Shown here: piece after piece, positions 11,545 to 23,100 of the stretch
Layout of the letters: each line of letters starts with the position of its first letter
Numbering within the stretch: position 1 is the stretch's first letter
From: Paratinospora sagittata
Taxonomy: Eukaryota > Streptophyta > Magnoliopsida > Ranunculales > Menispermaceae
Assembly: GCA_035771175.1 (NCBI GenBank)
Contig: CM069594.1
Span: forward strand, 13,020,620 to 13,084,619
Direction of reading: 5' to 3'
DNA: 64,000 bases
The notes under the pieces: generated by a model
Told to the model about the DNA's origin: nothing
Databases searched by the model: none
The model's input: the letters and a program-made list of their open reading frames with translations, nothing else
Program-made: the position numbers and the translations under genes

Positions 11545-12469
11545 TGTGTGCAAGTCAATTTCCAGTCAACGCATATTCATGCAATTTAAATGCATGAAAA
11601 AGAAACGTGATGCAATGACAATGCCTAGTTCTGTGTATTGTTCATAGGTTTTAACCACATAAGTTTCTAGATTTTTGGTAGTAGAAGGGAGGAGTCTAGA
11701 TACACTTTGATATCGTACTTCTAGGTAGGGTATAAAACCAAAAAAGTAGAAATTGGTTATTAGTTTCAAAAAACTTAATAGTTTACTACAGTTTATGCTT
11801 ACAAAGTTTATTCTTCAAATTTTTTGGCTATTTTCTAAAGTACTTCGATTTTTTCAACATTAGTACGAGCCATAGGTTTCTAGTCTTATCCTCGTGTTAC
11901 CTCTTAAGTTCTAGATGTCGAAAATCTAAGTTTAAATATGCTCACTTATCGTGACTTGACGATTCCTGTTATCCTCCAAATGCACCTATCCTATTTCGTG
12001 TGAACTTGGTGATAAGGGATGTGGTCCAGTCGAGGGGATTAGTGTGCGGTTTTTTTGCGATCCGCATGGATAACCAAGTTACAACTCCTATCATTTTGGT
12101 TCCCAAGTCCCATTCAAAGGAAACCTAATGACGCAAGAAGTAAGTATGGTCTCTAAGTCGAATTTCTACACACAAGTCATAAGCTACCTTGGTTCCCGAG
12201 GTTTCTTCAGTATCTAGTGGGTTTGATGTGTCTCATACCACTGCAAACTCATTGATAGCACAAAAACACGACAGGGAAAGTTCACCTATCAATCATAGTC
12301 TTAAAGAAACAAACAATTACGCAACGTTTGCTTAAATTTCTAGCGAAAATCTGACATAAAGGTTTTTTTTTAATAGTTTATGCAAGTTCTTTACAAAAGT
12401 TTTGCAAGAAAAGTAAAACATCAAAAGGGAATAGGCAAGCTGGCAAAAATATGATGACGGTTAGTAAAT
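11545..12469 (-). other. Element B leader between gag and aORF5
   Basis: Non-coding stretch between the aORF5 stop and the gag start. It contains motifs related to those in the E and D leaders, such as TTTCGTGTGAACTTGGTGATAA near 11994-12016 and TCTCATACCACTGCAAAC near 12232. Nothing else is recognised. Confidence 0.5.
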
Positions 12470-13890
12470 TCAAGGATTAGCGAAGAAGTGTACTAACGTG
12501 TCATCGTCGAGAAACTGGGTCACCAAGTTTCCAGACCAGTCGTCCAACCCTAAAAATACCGACCCCATTGGGGTGGTGTTAGGCAGTTGAGGTGTGGGCT
12601 GGAAAGTCTGGGAAAAATGTCCTAGATTCTCTGTGAGAACGGAGAATGGTTGGGACCCTACCTATGACACATTGTGACTGAAGTAGTAAGCTTGAAGGGT
12701 TGCAATGTCAGCGATATACTTGTCAAGTCGTGTGTTGCTATCCTCAAACTTCTTTGCAAGTAGGTTGTGTCTTTCCAGGTTGCGCTCGTCCCATGCCTTG
12801 TTTGCATCCAAGATCTCTTGCTTGAGCGTTCGATCTCAGATGTAGGCTGCGGTGAGGAAGAAGAAGAAGGGGGAGGAGGAGGAAAGAATCGTGGTGGAGA
12901 GAGGTTTCATCCCTCCTCAGGTTCTCTTGGGAGGGGTTTACCCATAAGTCAGGTGAATTCCTCCTAGGTCACCGATGGACTGGCGAAAACGTCGTCTGGG
13001 ACATTTTCATATGGAATGTCTAGGGCTTCATCATCTTGAGCTTCTGGGGTGTTCCTGGCGTCGTAGGGAAGATTAAAGTCGTCGTCGTCCGAGCTTGACT
13101 CGACACGCTCTACCGAATGTTTGCTACCTTTGGCCCCAGACCGGTTTAAGGTGGCCTTAGTAATTGCTCCACAAAGAGGGACAGGTTCCTCTATGAGGTC
13201 AAATTATACACCTAAGAGCTGTAAAACTTTCATGAGTAGAGCGTCGTAGGGAAGGACCATGTCATCGACTTGGTTGTGTACAGTGTTACCCATATGTCTA
13301 AGCAGGATAAAGAGGAGATTGAGGGGTATGTTCTTCATCAAACAATAGACAATGAAACATTGTTCCTCGGTCAGTGTGAACCTCTTCTTCCTTTGTGAAA
13401 AAATGTTGTGTATCACAATTTGGCATAAGCCTTGATGCTCATCCCGAAATGCTTTTGTGGGAATTCGGGCAGTTGGGTGTCTAAATGTTCCAGTGAGATA
13501 TCGGAGTATATCTAGTTTTTAGGACCACTGTTTGAGTATCGGCCAAGAGTAGAGGTCGTACATTTGTTTTTCCATTGGTATTCTCAAGAGACTTGAGAGT
13601 TAAGATGGGTTTAGATTGATTTGTACATTATTCACCATTGTGGTGATAGAAAGGGCATCACTCACACTATTAAGATTTTCTACATGCATATTAGCGTAAA
13701 ATTGTCTAATAGGAGTTTTGAGGATAAAACCTTCAATTTTCGTAATGTTGTACCACTTTAGTGGTCTATCGTGGACATCCGGGAAGTATGATGGTGGAAG
13801 GAGAATCTCCCTCATGGTTTCCACTTCACGGTACATGAAAGGGACTCAATCAACCTTGCTCTTCTTGGATCTTGAAGGTTGTTGCTCCAT
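12470..13890 (-). pseudogene. Element B aORF5: accessory ORF upstream of gag
   Basis: A degenerate frame from ATG at 13890 (MEQQPSRSKKSK) to TGA at 12470-12472. The N-terminal domain (13836-13600) contains WYNITKIEGFI followed by IRQFYANMHVE. The same block is seen in element E as NITNVEGFV...IKSFYENMN, and it recalls the plant 'VREFYANL' family usually annotated as putative plant transposon protein (established family, my assignment). A second block (13416-13204) reads IVYCLMKNIPLNLLFILL...LPYDALLMKVLQLLGV. Then come a Ser/Asp-rich acidic linker (13110-13000), a likely coiled coil (about 12815-12690, with LERHNLLAKKFEDSNTRL) and a C-terminal tail. Function unknown. At least five stops or frameshifts interrupt it. 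Confidence 0.65.
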
Positions 13891-14040
13891 TCTTCTCTCT
13901 ATTTGAAAACACTAGTTTTTTTTCAAGAAGAATTGTGTTTAAAGCTCAAAATACACCGAAAAAAACTGAAAATACAATGTATAACACGGTAGAGAGGGGA
14001 GTGGAAGTAAGGTTGTGAAAAATCCAAAAACCCCTCCCCT

Positions 14041-14050
14041 GTTTATATAG
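14041..14050 (-). promoter_or_regulatory. Second TATA box between PBS and aORF5 of element B
   Basis: The minus strand reads CTATATAAAC here, about 210 nt downstream of the PBS and about 150 nt upstream of the aORF5 ATG. Just upstream of it lies CCCAAGTGCCTTGGG (14067-14081), an inverted repeat with 6-nt arms. The arrangement resembles the LTR's own palindrome-plus-TATA module (15304-15315 and 15256-15264). This suggests an internal promoter for aORF5, but no transcript evidence is available. Confidence 0.45.
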
Positions 14051-14247
14051 AAAAACGCCCAAATACCCAAGGCACTTGGGCCTTTTTCCTATACATAAGG
14101 GATTTTTTATTTTTTTTTAAATATATATATAGTTTATTGGTGAAATTTCATAAAATGTTAAAAGTTAGGTCACATATATCATAGAAAAATATTTTGAAAA
14201 TCTATTATTTGGTAAAATAATATGCCTACTATGGTCGCAAGACCATT

Positions 14248-14259
14248 GCTCTGATACCA
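14248..14259 (-). other. Element B primer-binding site (tRNA-iMet)
   Basis: The minus strand reads TGGTATCAGAGC, complementary to the 3' end of plant initiator tRNA-Met. It lies 7 nt inside the 5' LTR boundary, which fixes the orientation and LTR end of the element. Confidence 0.9.
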
Positions 14260-14266
14260 TATTAAC

Positions 14267-15451
14267 TGTCACACCCCGCTGAGCCCAAAAATAGTCCAAC
14301 CACGTGAACATATATTACAACGTTTCTGCCAATGGAGTATGACAATTAGAGAATCACATAGAAGCATGGGCCCATATATAACACATTAATTGAAAATAAA
14401 GATATTTCATTAAAAGTAAAGGAGATTTATCAAAAGTATCATATTTAAGGTTTACAGGCGGGTCTCTCGAGGAGACAAAACAAAAGGGACATGCTCCTAC
14501 AAAAGAAAGTGGCCACTACCACCAAAGAGGAAGAAACTAAACCATCAGCCTCTTGACACAAAAGGAACGTCGAAATTAGTAACTGCCCCCTCTACAGATC
14601 GACCCTAACCCATATCCAAATCCCTGAAATGAGAAGCAACGGGGTGAGCTCAACAACTCAGTCGATCAAGCAAGTTAATTAAACGCAACATTTACAGAAT
14701 AATAAAGATAACGATACATAGATCAAATGCATTTCAATCCACAACAATTGGTATAATCATGAAATGCAGTATCATTGAGCAACTACGGTAACACTACGGG
14801 CCGAGTGCTTAGTATCATAGTGTGATGACCGCTTTGATATCATGAAATTGAATGAAAAGTAACTACAGGTCCAGTAAGCAAGGGCTCAACCTTATCACAA
14901 TGTGGCGGCCCCCTTGAAATCACGAACTGAGCTCAAAGCAGCTACAAGTTGCGCAAGTAAGGGCTCAACCTTTTGCCACTGGCGGCTCTTTGGTCCACGG
15001 TCAATAGACACTCTTGGATCCAGCCCCATCAATATATAATCAGTATGATTATATGCATGAAATAATGTAGCATGGCACATTGTAAATGAACAGTGCAATG
15101 CCATGATTATCATAAAGTAAAGGATACACAAACCTAGGCCTTCATCCCCATCTTGAGAGGGTTGATTTAAGCACAAACACAGCAAGTCAACAATTCAGCG
15201 TCTCCAAAGCTCAAGTGCTCAGTGGTTCCAGGGTTTGAATATCCAGGGGAGACCCTTATTTATAGAAAATCTCGAAGAAGAGGAAGGTCCTGCCGAAGTG
15301 CTTGGGCACGTGCCCTTTGGCACATCCTTGCTCGATGTATGTGTTTCGTTGCGTTTTCTGGGGTATTTTCTCGGACATTGTTTAGGTGTTTTTTGTAAAT
15401 TTTTTATACATTATTTGGTCAAAATTTGGTCCATTTTTCAAAGATGTTACA
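14267..15451 (-). repeat. Element B 5' LTR
   Basis: 1185 bp, from TGTCACACCCCGC at 14267 to ...GATGTTACA at 15451. In transcription sense it starts TGTAACATC. TATA-like CTATAAATAA lies at about 15254-15264 (minus), and a perfect palindrome GGGCACGTGCCC containing a G-box (CACGTG) lies about 45 nt upstream at 15304-15315. The 3' LTR is outside the window. Confidence 0.85.
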
Positions 15452-15616
15452 GAGTTACTCCAAACAATACATAGATCTCAATATACCAATCACCCAGGAT
15501 CAACCAAAATGTACCATGATATGAAAAGACAGTTTCATGGCATGGGATGAAAAAGGATATGGTTGAGTATGTACAAAAATGCGGGGTGTGTCAGTAGGTT
15601 AAGGCTGAACACCAGA
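15452..15616 (+). pseudogene. pol: Element G pol, fragment 1 (integrase zinc-finger region)
   Basis: The plus-strand reading gives ELLQTIHRSQYTNHPGSTKM followed by YHDMKRQF and later a CGVCQQVKAEH-like segment. This is the HHCC zinc-binding start of a gypsy integrase. The segment is trapped between element B (ending at 15451) and element C (starting at 15617). It continues after C at 26833, the last five bases (CCAGA) being the duplicated target of C. The rest of G pol lies left of B, outside the window. Confidence 0.8.
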
Positions 15617-16667
15617 TGTCACACCCTGCCACGTATGGCGTTTTTAACAACTCAACCTCGTCGCCCAGCGAGGTGTGACACTGAGACCGAAAATCAAATA
15701 CAATAAAACCCAAATATTCATTCCATTAATATGAAAGTACAAAGCGGCCACACACGACCATTAGAAGAAGGGCATGCCCTCCCTAACAAAATATATTAAA
15801 ATAATCGGGCGATCTAACCTAACCCGGTATACAAAAAGGTGAAGCCCTACGCGAGACTGGAAGTGTGGTGGCCATCTACCCAACAACACCCTGATCCATC
15901 TTATTCTCTTGAAAATGTTAATCAACGGGGGTGAGCTAATGCTCCGTTGGTCAAGCAAGTTAACGATCACACATATTCCATAATCAAAGCAATACAAGTC
16001 ATCAACATGATAATCAACAAGAATAAACAAGATAACACCACAGCTCATCATGAATCAATATAAATCAAAACAACACCATCTGGCAGCTACCAAGCCCCTC
16101 GGGCCGAGCACCTCATAATATATCAATATTAAACTGCATAATACAATCTGGCAGCTACTAAACCCCTTAAGCCGAGCGCCTCACAATGTAACAATTCAAT
16201 ATATCAACATGATCATGATATCATATAATTTCTGGGAACAATAAGCATGATAATGAAATGTAATTCAATTATTAAAGAAGATATGAGATACGCAAGCCTA
16301 AGGCCGCCATCCCCCTATTTGATTCCAACTTTACCACGCCCTTTTACACGAATGGTACAATTGCGAACCTCCAAATTACCTTACAAGCTCGGGATTCGTT
16401 TGATTAGAATTGAAGGGCGGGTCCCTATTTATAGGCATTTTTGGGAGACACCAATCGCTAACCTTATTTTTGGTTGTGTTAGTGTCTCTTAGAGACACCA
16501 ACCTTTGTTGGACTTCTCAAAGGTCTCATTTTGGCCTCCCTTAATGTTTTTCCGATGCATATACATCATCTAGAGTGATATATCCATCATTTCTTCTAAG
16601 TATGTTCAAGTATTTCATGCATTATTTCCCGTATTTATTCCATATTATGTATTCCACGGGCATCACA
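15617..16667 (-). repeat. Element C 3' LTR
   Basis: 1051 bp, TGTCACACCCTGCC...GGGCATCACA, next to the polypurine tract at 16668. It aligns with the 5' LTR at 25809-26832 but differs at many positions. The U3 palindrome reads GTGTCTC-TTA-GAGACAC (about 16483-16499), a changed but still symmetrical version of the one in the 5' LTR. Confidence 0.9.
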
Positions 16668-16685
16668 CTCTACCCTCCTTAAAGG
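16668..16685 (-). other. Element C polypurine tract
   Basis: The minus strand reads CCTTTAAGGAGGGTAGAG directly before the 3' LTR start, preceded by the TTTCGAGGGTGAAATT box typical of chromoviruses. It primes plus-strand DNA synthesis. Confidence 0.85.
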
Positions 16686-16750
16686 AATTTCACCCTCGAA
16701 ATTCGATTTAGGCTAGGGTTCTGTGTGAGTACCTATATCATAATGTATGA

Positions 16751-17196
16751 TCAATAACATCGAAGTAAACTGAATGAGTGAATTTTACCGGAATCACTCT
16801 TGTCATCTAAAATGACAATATATCTGATCATATTGCCATTGTCATTCACACTTGTGTTTGTCGAGCTGGCCTTTCTCGGCCTCGGGTGCAATGGGCCACG
16901 AATTGCACTCTTTGTTGTAGAGTCATCCTGGCCCATTGGGTGTGGGGAGTTGTTAGGCGACGAAAACTGTGGTGGATTGGGAGTGAGGTCCATCTCCTGT
17001 GGTGTGGACACTCTATACGTGTCCTGATCAGAGTGTTCACATCCATTCTTAGATCATCACTGGTCAGCTCAATAGGTGCTGAGTGATGTGCCATCTAGGA
17101 CAAGTGTGAGTTTAACTCGTCATCTATTTCATATTCCGCAATGCCTTCCGCAATGCCTTCTAGAGAATCACTGATATTATTGTCATCAGTACTCAT
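16751..17196 (-). pseudogene. Element C aORF3: accessory ORF between pol and PPT
   Basis: Starts at ATG 17196 (MSTDDNNISDSLEGIAEG, strongly acidic) and ends at TGA 16751-16753. It is broken by a stop after about 33 codons and by a frameshift near 17010. The middle reads APIELTSDDLRMDVNTLI, followed by a Pro/Asn/Ser-rich stretch (QEMDLTPNPPQFSSPNNSPH) and a C-terminal NMIRYIVILDDKSDSG. The ATG directly follows AAATTATTATAG, a possible splice acceptor, 91 nt after the pol stop. Unknown function; no signal peptide or transmembrane segment seen. Confidence 0.6.
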
Positions 17197-17287
17197 CTAT
17201 AATAATTTGTATTGAGATCAGGATATAGTTCAAAATATTTTTCATTGATCTCAAAAGAATAGTCAAATTACAAGACATCAATTTTTT

Positions 17288-18540
17288 TCACACAAACAGA
17301 TTTGGATATTTTTCCTTCACGGAATCTTCCAATTCCCATGTAGCTCCTTCTACGCTGTGGTGGTTCCACAACACTTTGACTAGGTGTATGGTCTTATTTC
17401 TTAATTCTTGTGTTTTCTTGTCCAAAATTCGTATTGCTTGCTCCTAATATTTGTTACCCTCCTCAATTTTGATATCCACCGTAGGGATTACATGGGACGA
17501 GTCTGGATGATATTTGTGGAGCATGAACACATGGAAGACATCATGAACTTTGGACATTGATGGACGGAGCACGATGTAATAGGCCATCAAGTTGATTCTT
17601 TTGATAATCTTGAATGGGTCAATGTATCTAAGCGCAAGTTTTCCTTTTACACCAAAATGCCTTATGCCCTTCGTAGGTCGGACTTTGAGGAAGACTTCAT
17701 CTCCTACCTCAAATTCCAGAGGACACCTACGCTTATCGGCATAAATTTTGTGGCGATAGTGAGGTGTTCGCAATCGTTCCTTAATCGAGGAAATCTTGCT
17801 AGTAGTTTTCTTAATTAGCTCAGGTCCTAGTTGAGGACGGTCGACCATGTCGAGCCAACAAATGGGTGATCTACAGGGTTTGCCATATAAAGTTTCATAT
17901 GGCATCATTCCAATAGTTGCTTGGTAACTGTTATTATAGGCAAACTCGGCTAGATGGAGGTACTTCGTCCAACCATCATGGAAGTCAAGTACACAACATC
18001 GTAGCATATCCTCCAGAATTTGAATTAGTTTCTCAGATTGACCATTCGTCTATGGGTGGAATGTTGTACTCATAGGGACACGAGTACCGATTTGCAATTG
18101 AAAACTTTGCCAGAATTGAGACGTGAACCTCTAGTCTCGATCGCAGACGATTGTAAGGGGAATTCTATGCAATAGGACAATTTCTTGCCCATAGAGCTCT
18201 GCGAGTTTGGCTGGAGTGTTTGTAGATTTGATTAGGATAAACATGGCAGACTTTGTCAGATGGTCGATGATGACCCATATGTTATCTTTCCCTTTATAAT
18301 TTTTGGGCAATGATGTGACAAAATCCATAGTGATATTATCCCATTTCTACTCGTCGATGGGCAACGGTTGCACTAATCCGGATGGTAATCGTTTATCTGC
18401 CTTAACATGTTGGCAGATCTGGCATCTTGCTACAAAATCAGCAACAATCTTCTTCATTCAAGTGGACCAATATTGGTGTTTCAGGTCTTTGTACATCTTG
18501 TCACCACCTGGGTGCAAAGCGAACTTTGATTGGTGAAATT
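17288..18540 (-). pseudogene. pol: Element C integrase with chromodomain-like tail
   Basis: Catalytic blocks: [15 protein letters not shown] (18328-18285, first Asp) and IVCDRD (about 18145, second Asp). The Glu-containing segment sits in the break near 18010-18060. After MLRCCVLDFHDGW come AYNNSYQATIGMMPYETLYG, then GDEVFLKVRPTKGIRHFGVK and the chromodomain region ending KYPNLFV before TGA at 17288-17290. Stops near 18050 and 17440 break the frame. The order and motifs match Tekay/Del elements. Confidence 0.82.
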
Positions 18541-20090
18541 CCACCAACACCTCCCGCATTATGTCGGGACCATTTGGTATGCATAGTCGCTTTTTATAGG
18601 AAAGTGTGCCATGCGGAGATAAAAACCAATGTGGTAGATTTTGACCCTGGAATAGAAGGTAACTCACCATCAGTTGCCTGTGCATGAGTTAGAATGGGTG
18701 GTTAACTGTGGCAGTCATGGAACTCCAAAATCCTCCACAAGCTGCAACTTGTACTTTTCTATCTCGTTTGCCATTTTACCCATTTCGAACTTAATTACAC
18801 ATGCAAAAATATATGACTTGCGACTAAGTGCGTCGGCCTCAACGTTGGCCTTGTCGGGATGGTACTGTAAGTCAAAGTCATAGTCTTTGAGAAACTCCAA
18901 CTAGTGACGTTGTCAAAGGTTGAGATCCTTCTGAGTGTAAATATACTTGAAGCTCTTATGGTCAGAGTAGACGTCAAATCGTTCCCCATATAAGTAATGA
19001 TGCCAGATTTTAAGTGCGAAGATCACTGCAGCAAGCTCCAAGTCGTGAGTTGGGTAGTTATGCTCGTGGATCTTGAGTTGTCTAGAAACATAGGCCATGA
19101 CCTTCCCCTTTTGCATTAGGATTGCACCTAACCCATTGAGCGAGGTGTCAGTACATAGTGTGAAAGGAACATTGTTGACAGGGGACACTAGAATCGAGGC
19201 TGACGTCAATCTTTTCTTGAGTTCTTAAAAAGATGTTTCACATGCTTCGCTTTAGATGAATCTTGTATCCTTCCTAGTGAGTTTGGTTAAAGGTTTGGCC
19301 AACTTGGAGAAGTCTTGGATAAATCATCTGTAGTATCCTGCTAGGCCGAGGAAACTACGAATTTGCATGACATTGGTTGGTTGCTTTTAGTCGAGAACTG
19401 CTTCAACTTTCCCTGGATCAACCTCGATTCCTTTCTTAGAGACGATGTGGCCTAAAAATTTAACCTTTTTCATTCAGAATTCACACTTAGATAACTTGGC
19501 ATACAAATGATGTTGCCAGAGGGTTTCAAGCACTAAACAGAGGCGTTCTTCATGTTCTGCCTCCGATGCCGAGTATATCAAGATACCATCGATGAAGATG
19601 GCAACGAAACGATCAAGATAGGGCCAAAATATGCGGTTCATGAAATCCATGAATGTCGTAGGCGTATTCATTAATCTGAATGGCATCATTAGGAACTCAT
19701 AATGGTCGTATCTTGTTCGGAAGGCTGTTTTATAAATGTCTGACTCCTTGATTCGGAGTTGATGATAACCAACTCGAATATCGATCTTAGAAAAGAATCT
19801 TGCATCGTGGAGCTGATCGAATAAGTCATCAATTCGAGGTAACGGGTATTTATTTTTTATTGTTACCCGTTTCATCTTTTGATAATCGATGCATAGCCTT
19901 AAAGAGCCATTCTTCTTTTTGACGAATAAGATCAGAGCTCCCAACGCGAAGTGTTTTTCCTAATAAAGCTCGTATGCTCCAACTCCTTCAGCTGTCGGTC
20001 GAGCTCTCGCAGTTCCATATTCATCATTTGATAGGGAGGAACAGAGATGGGTTCCGTGCCGAGAATCAAGTTATAAGCAAATTCCTAGAG
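18540..20090 (-). pseudogene. pol: Element C RT and RNase H (catalytic Asp lost)
   Basis: RT is readable at 19944-19474: [35 protein letters not shown] and the palm motif FIDGILIYS. The second Asp of the YxDD-type box is Gly, so polymerase activity would be lost. RNase H is at 19209-18913 ([42 protein letters not shown]), and the connection [11 protein letters not shown] is at about 18830. The upstream end stops in the protease-RT linker near 20090, where the inverted-repeat block begins; gag and protease are missing. Confidence 0.82.
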
Positions 20091-20118
20091 TTACCCCAAA
20101 ATGAGATAATCGTGTGTT

Positions 20119-23100
20119 GGCCCAGTAATTTCGTCCAAGAGCGGGGGTGAATTGGACGTTGTAGATTTTTGTTTTACCTTTTGGTTAATTTAATTAATCA
20201 ATTTAAGTGCGCAATAGGTAATAAGCAAAATGATAAAGTGCAGGAAAAATAAACAAATGGACACAGTGATTTATAGTGGTTCGATTCCCCTTGAACCTAC
20301 TCTATTACCTGACCACCCACGATCAGGATTTTTCAAATCCACTAAGTCTATCTAACTTACGGGCATAGATAGAAGTCGTACAATCTAGTAAACTTACGGG
20401 CGTGACTAGAAGCCGTAAACCTAACCAACTTGCGGGCGTGGCTAAAAGTCGTACAACCTAGTTAACTTACGGGTGTAACTAGAAGCCATAAACCTAACCA
20501 ACTTGCAGGTGTGGCTAGAAGCCGTACATTAACCAACTTACGAGCGTGGTTAGAAGTCGTACAAAGAGAGGTATAATCCTGGTTGACTAACAGGTCAATA
20601 ATACATCAAGGTTACAAATGATATTAAGAGAAGTTCTAGGAACTCTCCCACAATTCTAGCATACAACCTTGTAATGAGTAATCCAAACTATTCCAACTAA
20701 AATATGTTAAGTGAAGTGCACGTTGAAATAGTCTTTCAAAAATACATACAAATGATTCAAAATATGTTTATGCAAGTTCAAGAATCGCATACATACATGT
20801 ATTTCCAAATATTGATTCTAAGTATGATGAATGAAGCACAAGAATCAATATGCAAGTTATTGATCAAAACTTATTGATTCAAAGATATAGATAAATATTC
20901 AAGTGTGTGAATCAACATGCATAAATTGTATCAAGGAAAAATCGATTCAAATAATATATGTTAAGCACAAGAATTGATATCAAACACAACACATGAAACC
21001 ATAAACCTAGATGATATAAGTTGTAGGATCAAAATGGTTTCACAAAATAGAGAGAAAAACGGTTTTAATAAGATAGTAAATCAAACAACAAAACCGTTTC
21101 TGCTCAAACACAAACACAAGAATCATAAAAGAGATTTTACCCAACTTAGGTAAGATGGAGCTCGTAGATTCTCCGAAGTTAATGTGGTTGAGAGATTTCT
21201 CCTCAAGGAATAATCAAGATCAACAAGTATGTGTTGTAAACACTCAAGAGCAGCTTGATCAAACAATCTAGAAATCCTTTCTAGTTTCTCAAAGGTTTTG
21301 AAATGATTAGGAAAACTTTTCGAAGGTTGAATCAAAGATTCAAATGAAGTAAAATTTTGCAATCAAAAGGTGTTTAAAATGGCTCAAGAACTTGTTTAAA
21401 ACTCAAAAAATAGAGAGAACAAAGATTCGACACAAGTTCTAAATTTTTTGCAAAAGTTGCTCTCAAATGAGCAAAGTGTGGTATTTATAGAAAAAATACA
21501 TGCCCATTTGAAAAGTTTCAAATTTTCTTCCAATCCAGGAGCGCGTTCCTTATTAAAGGAGCGAGGTTCTTCAATTAGAAACAGGGTTTCTATGGAAATT
21601 CCTCTTTTGCCCTTTTCTGCAGGTGCGCGTTCCTGATAAGAGGAATGCATTCCTTAAACCCTGATCTGAAAATCTGGATTTCAGGACAGAAACACAGGAG
21701 TGCATTCCTTAAACCCTGATAAGAAAATCTAGGTTTTGGGACAAAACACAGGAACGCGTTCCTTGGACACACGAGCACGTTCCTTGGACATAGGAGTGCA
21801 TTCCTTGGAGTCCAAAGTGACAAAACCTTGATTTTTTTATCAAAACAAGTTTAAAGCATATTCAAACACATAAACCAACTTTGAAAACATTTTAAACATG
21901 ATTAAAACATAATGAGCGAATATAAACACGTGTAAAATAATTGATTAATACAAAATAAAGCAAGATGATTAAGACATACGATACAACACACGTAAATCGA
22001 TGAAATCCATGCAAAGTTGGTAACATTAATGGATGATTAACAATGATATAGATATGCATGAAAATCAACCTGAACTATATGATTGCATGATAAACATGAT
22101 AATATACGTGCATGCATGATCAATATGATAGTAGCATACATGCATGAATATTTAATAACCTATATGCATGAGAAATAATAATGTATGCATGATTTTAAAA
22201 AGATGCAAATTAATATTGTGGTTGGAACAAGTAAAGATTACTCTACAGCACTAAGATTCCAGACAAAAGATTTCAAACTTGAAGCTCTTGAACCTTCGCG
22301 CTTTATTGTTCCATCCACACGCTTTGCCATGATAGTGTTAATCTAAGTGGTTTTCTACTTAGTATTCTCTTAAATGTTTTGATGCTTACAAACAATATAA
22401 TCACGGTACTAATCTCTTTGACGTAGTTGTTTCAGTGCTAACTAGATATATCTAACAGATTCAACTGCAATGTCAAAGCATGTGAAACGAACAATACTTC
22501 ACGAAGATTCGAGAGCTTCATGGTTATATTACTTTATTAGAATCTTAGTGTTGTAAAGTAATTGTTATTTGTTCCAACCACACATGATTTGCATCTTTTC
22601 AAACATCATTCATATAGTTTAATACACTCATGCATACACATTATTATATGATTAATCATGCATGCACATATTTTAGTTTGATAATTATGCTATCACTTAT
22701 TCATAATTGTTTATCATACATATAATGATCAGTGTTTAACATGCATCTATCTTGTCAACTTTGCATGGTTTTATCGTCTCACATGTTTTGTACTTATTGC
22801 TTTTATCATTGGTTTAATCGATTAAATTACTCATGTTTTAACTGTGTTAATTATACCTCAATCGTGTCAAAAATGTTTTAAAATGTTTTAAAATATTAGT
22901 CTATATTTTTGACAATGTCCTAAACCTAAAATGATAAAAAATCAAGTCTCTTTCACTTGTCAGTGAAGGAACGTGCTCCTATAGTGAGGAACGCACTCTT
23001 GAGCTTTCGCCCGTGACTTAGTATTTTTTATCAGGGTTTAAGGAACACACTCCTTGTAAGAGGACCGCTCTCCTGTGACATTTCCCGAGACTTGGAATTT

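Larger units (their letters stand above)
4522..15451 (-). mobile_element. Element B: gypsy chromovirus with two accessory ORFs
   Basis: A minus-strand element with a 5' LTR (14267-15451), an initiator tRNA-Met PBS (14248-14259), an accessory ORF upstream of gag, then gag, protease, RT, RNase H, integrase with chromodomain-like tail, and an accessory ORF after pol. Its 3' end is cut off by element A, so the polypurine tract and 3' LTR are not visible. The right flank (GAGTT...) is integrase-proximal coding sequence of plus-strand element G. Its genes carry many stops and frameshifts, and a 1.75 kb insertion splits the RT. It is an old, inactive copy. Confidence 0.85.
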
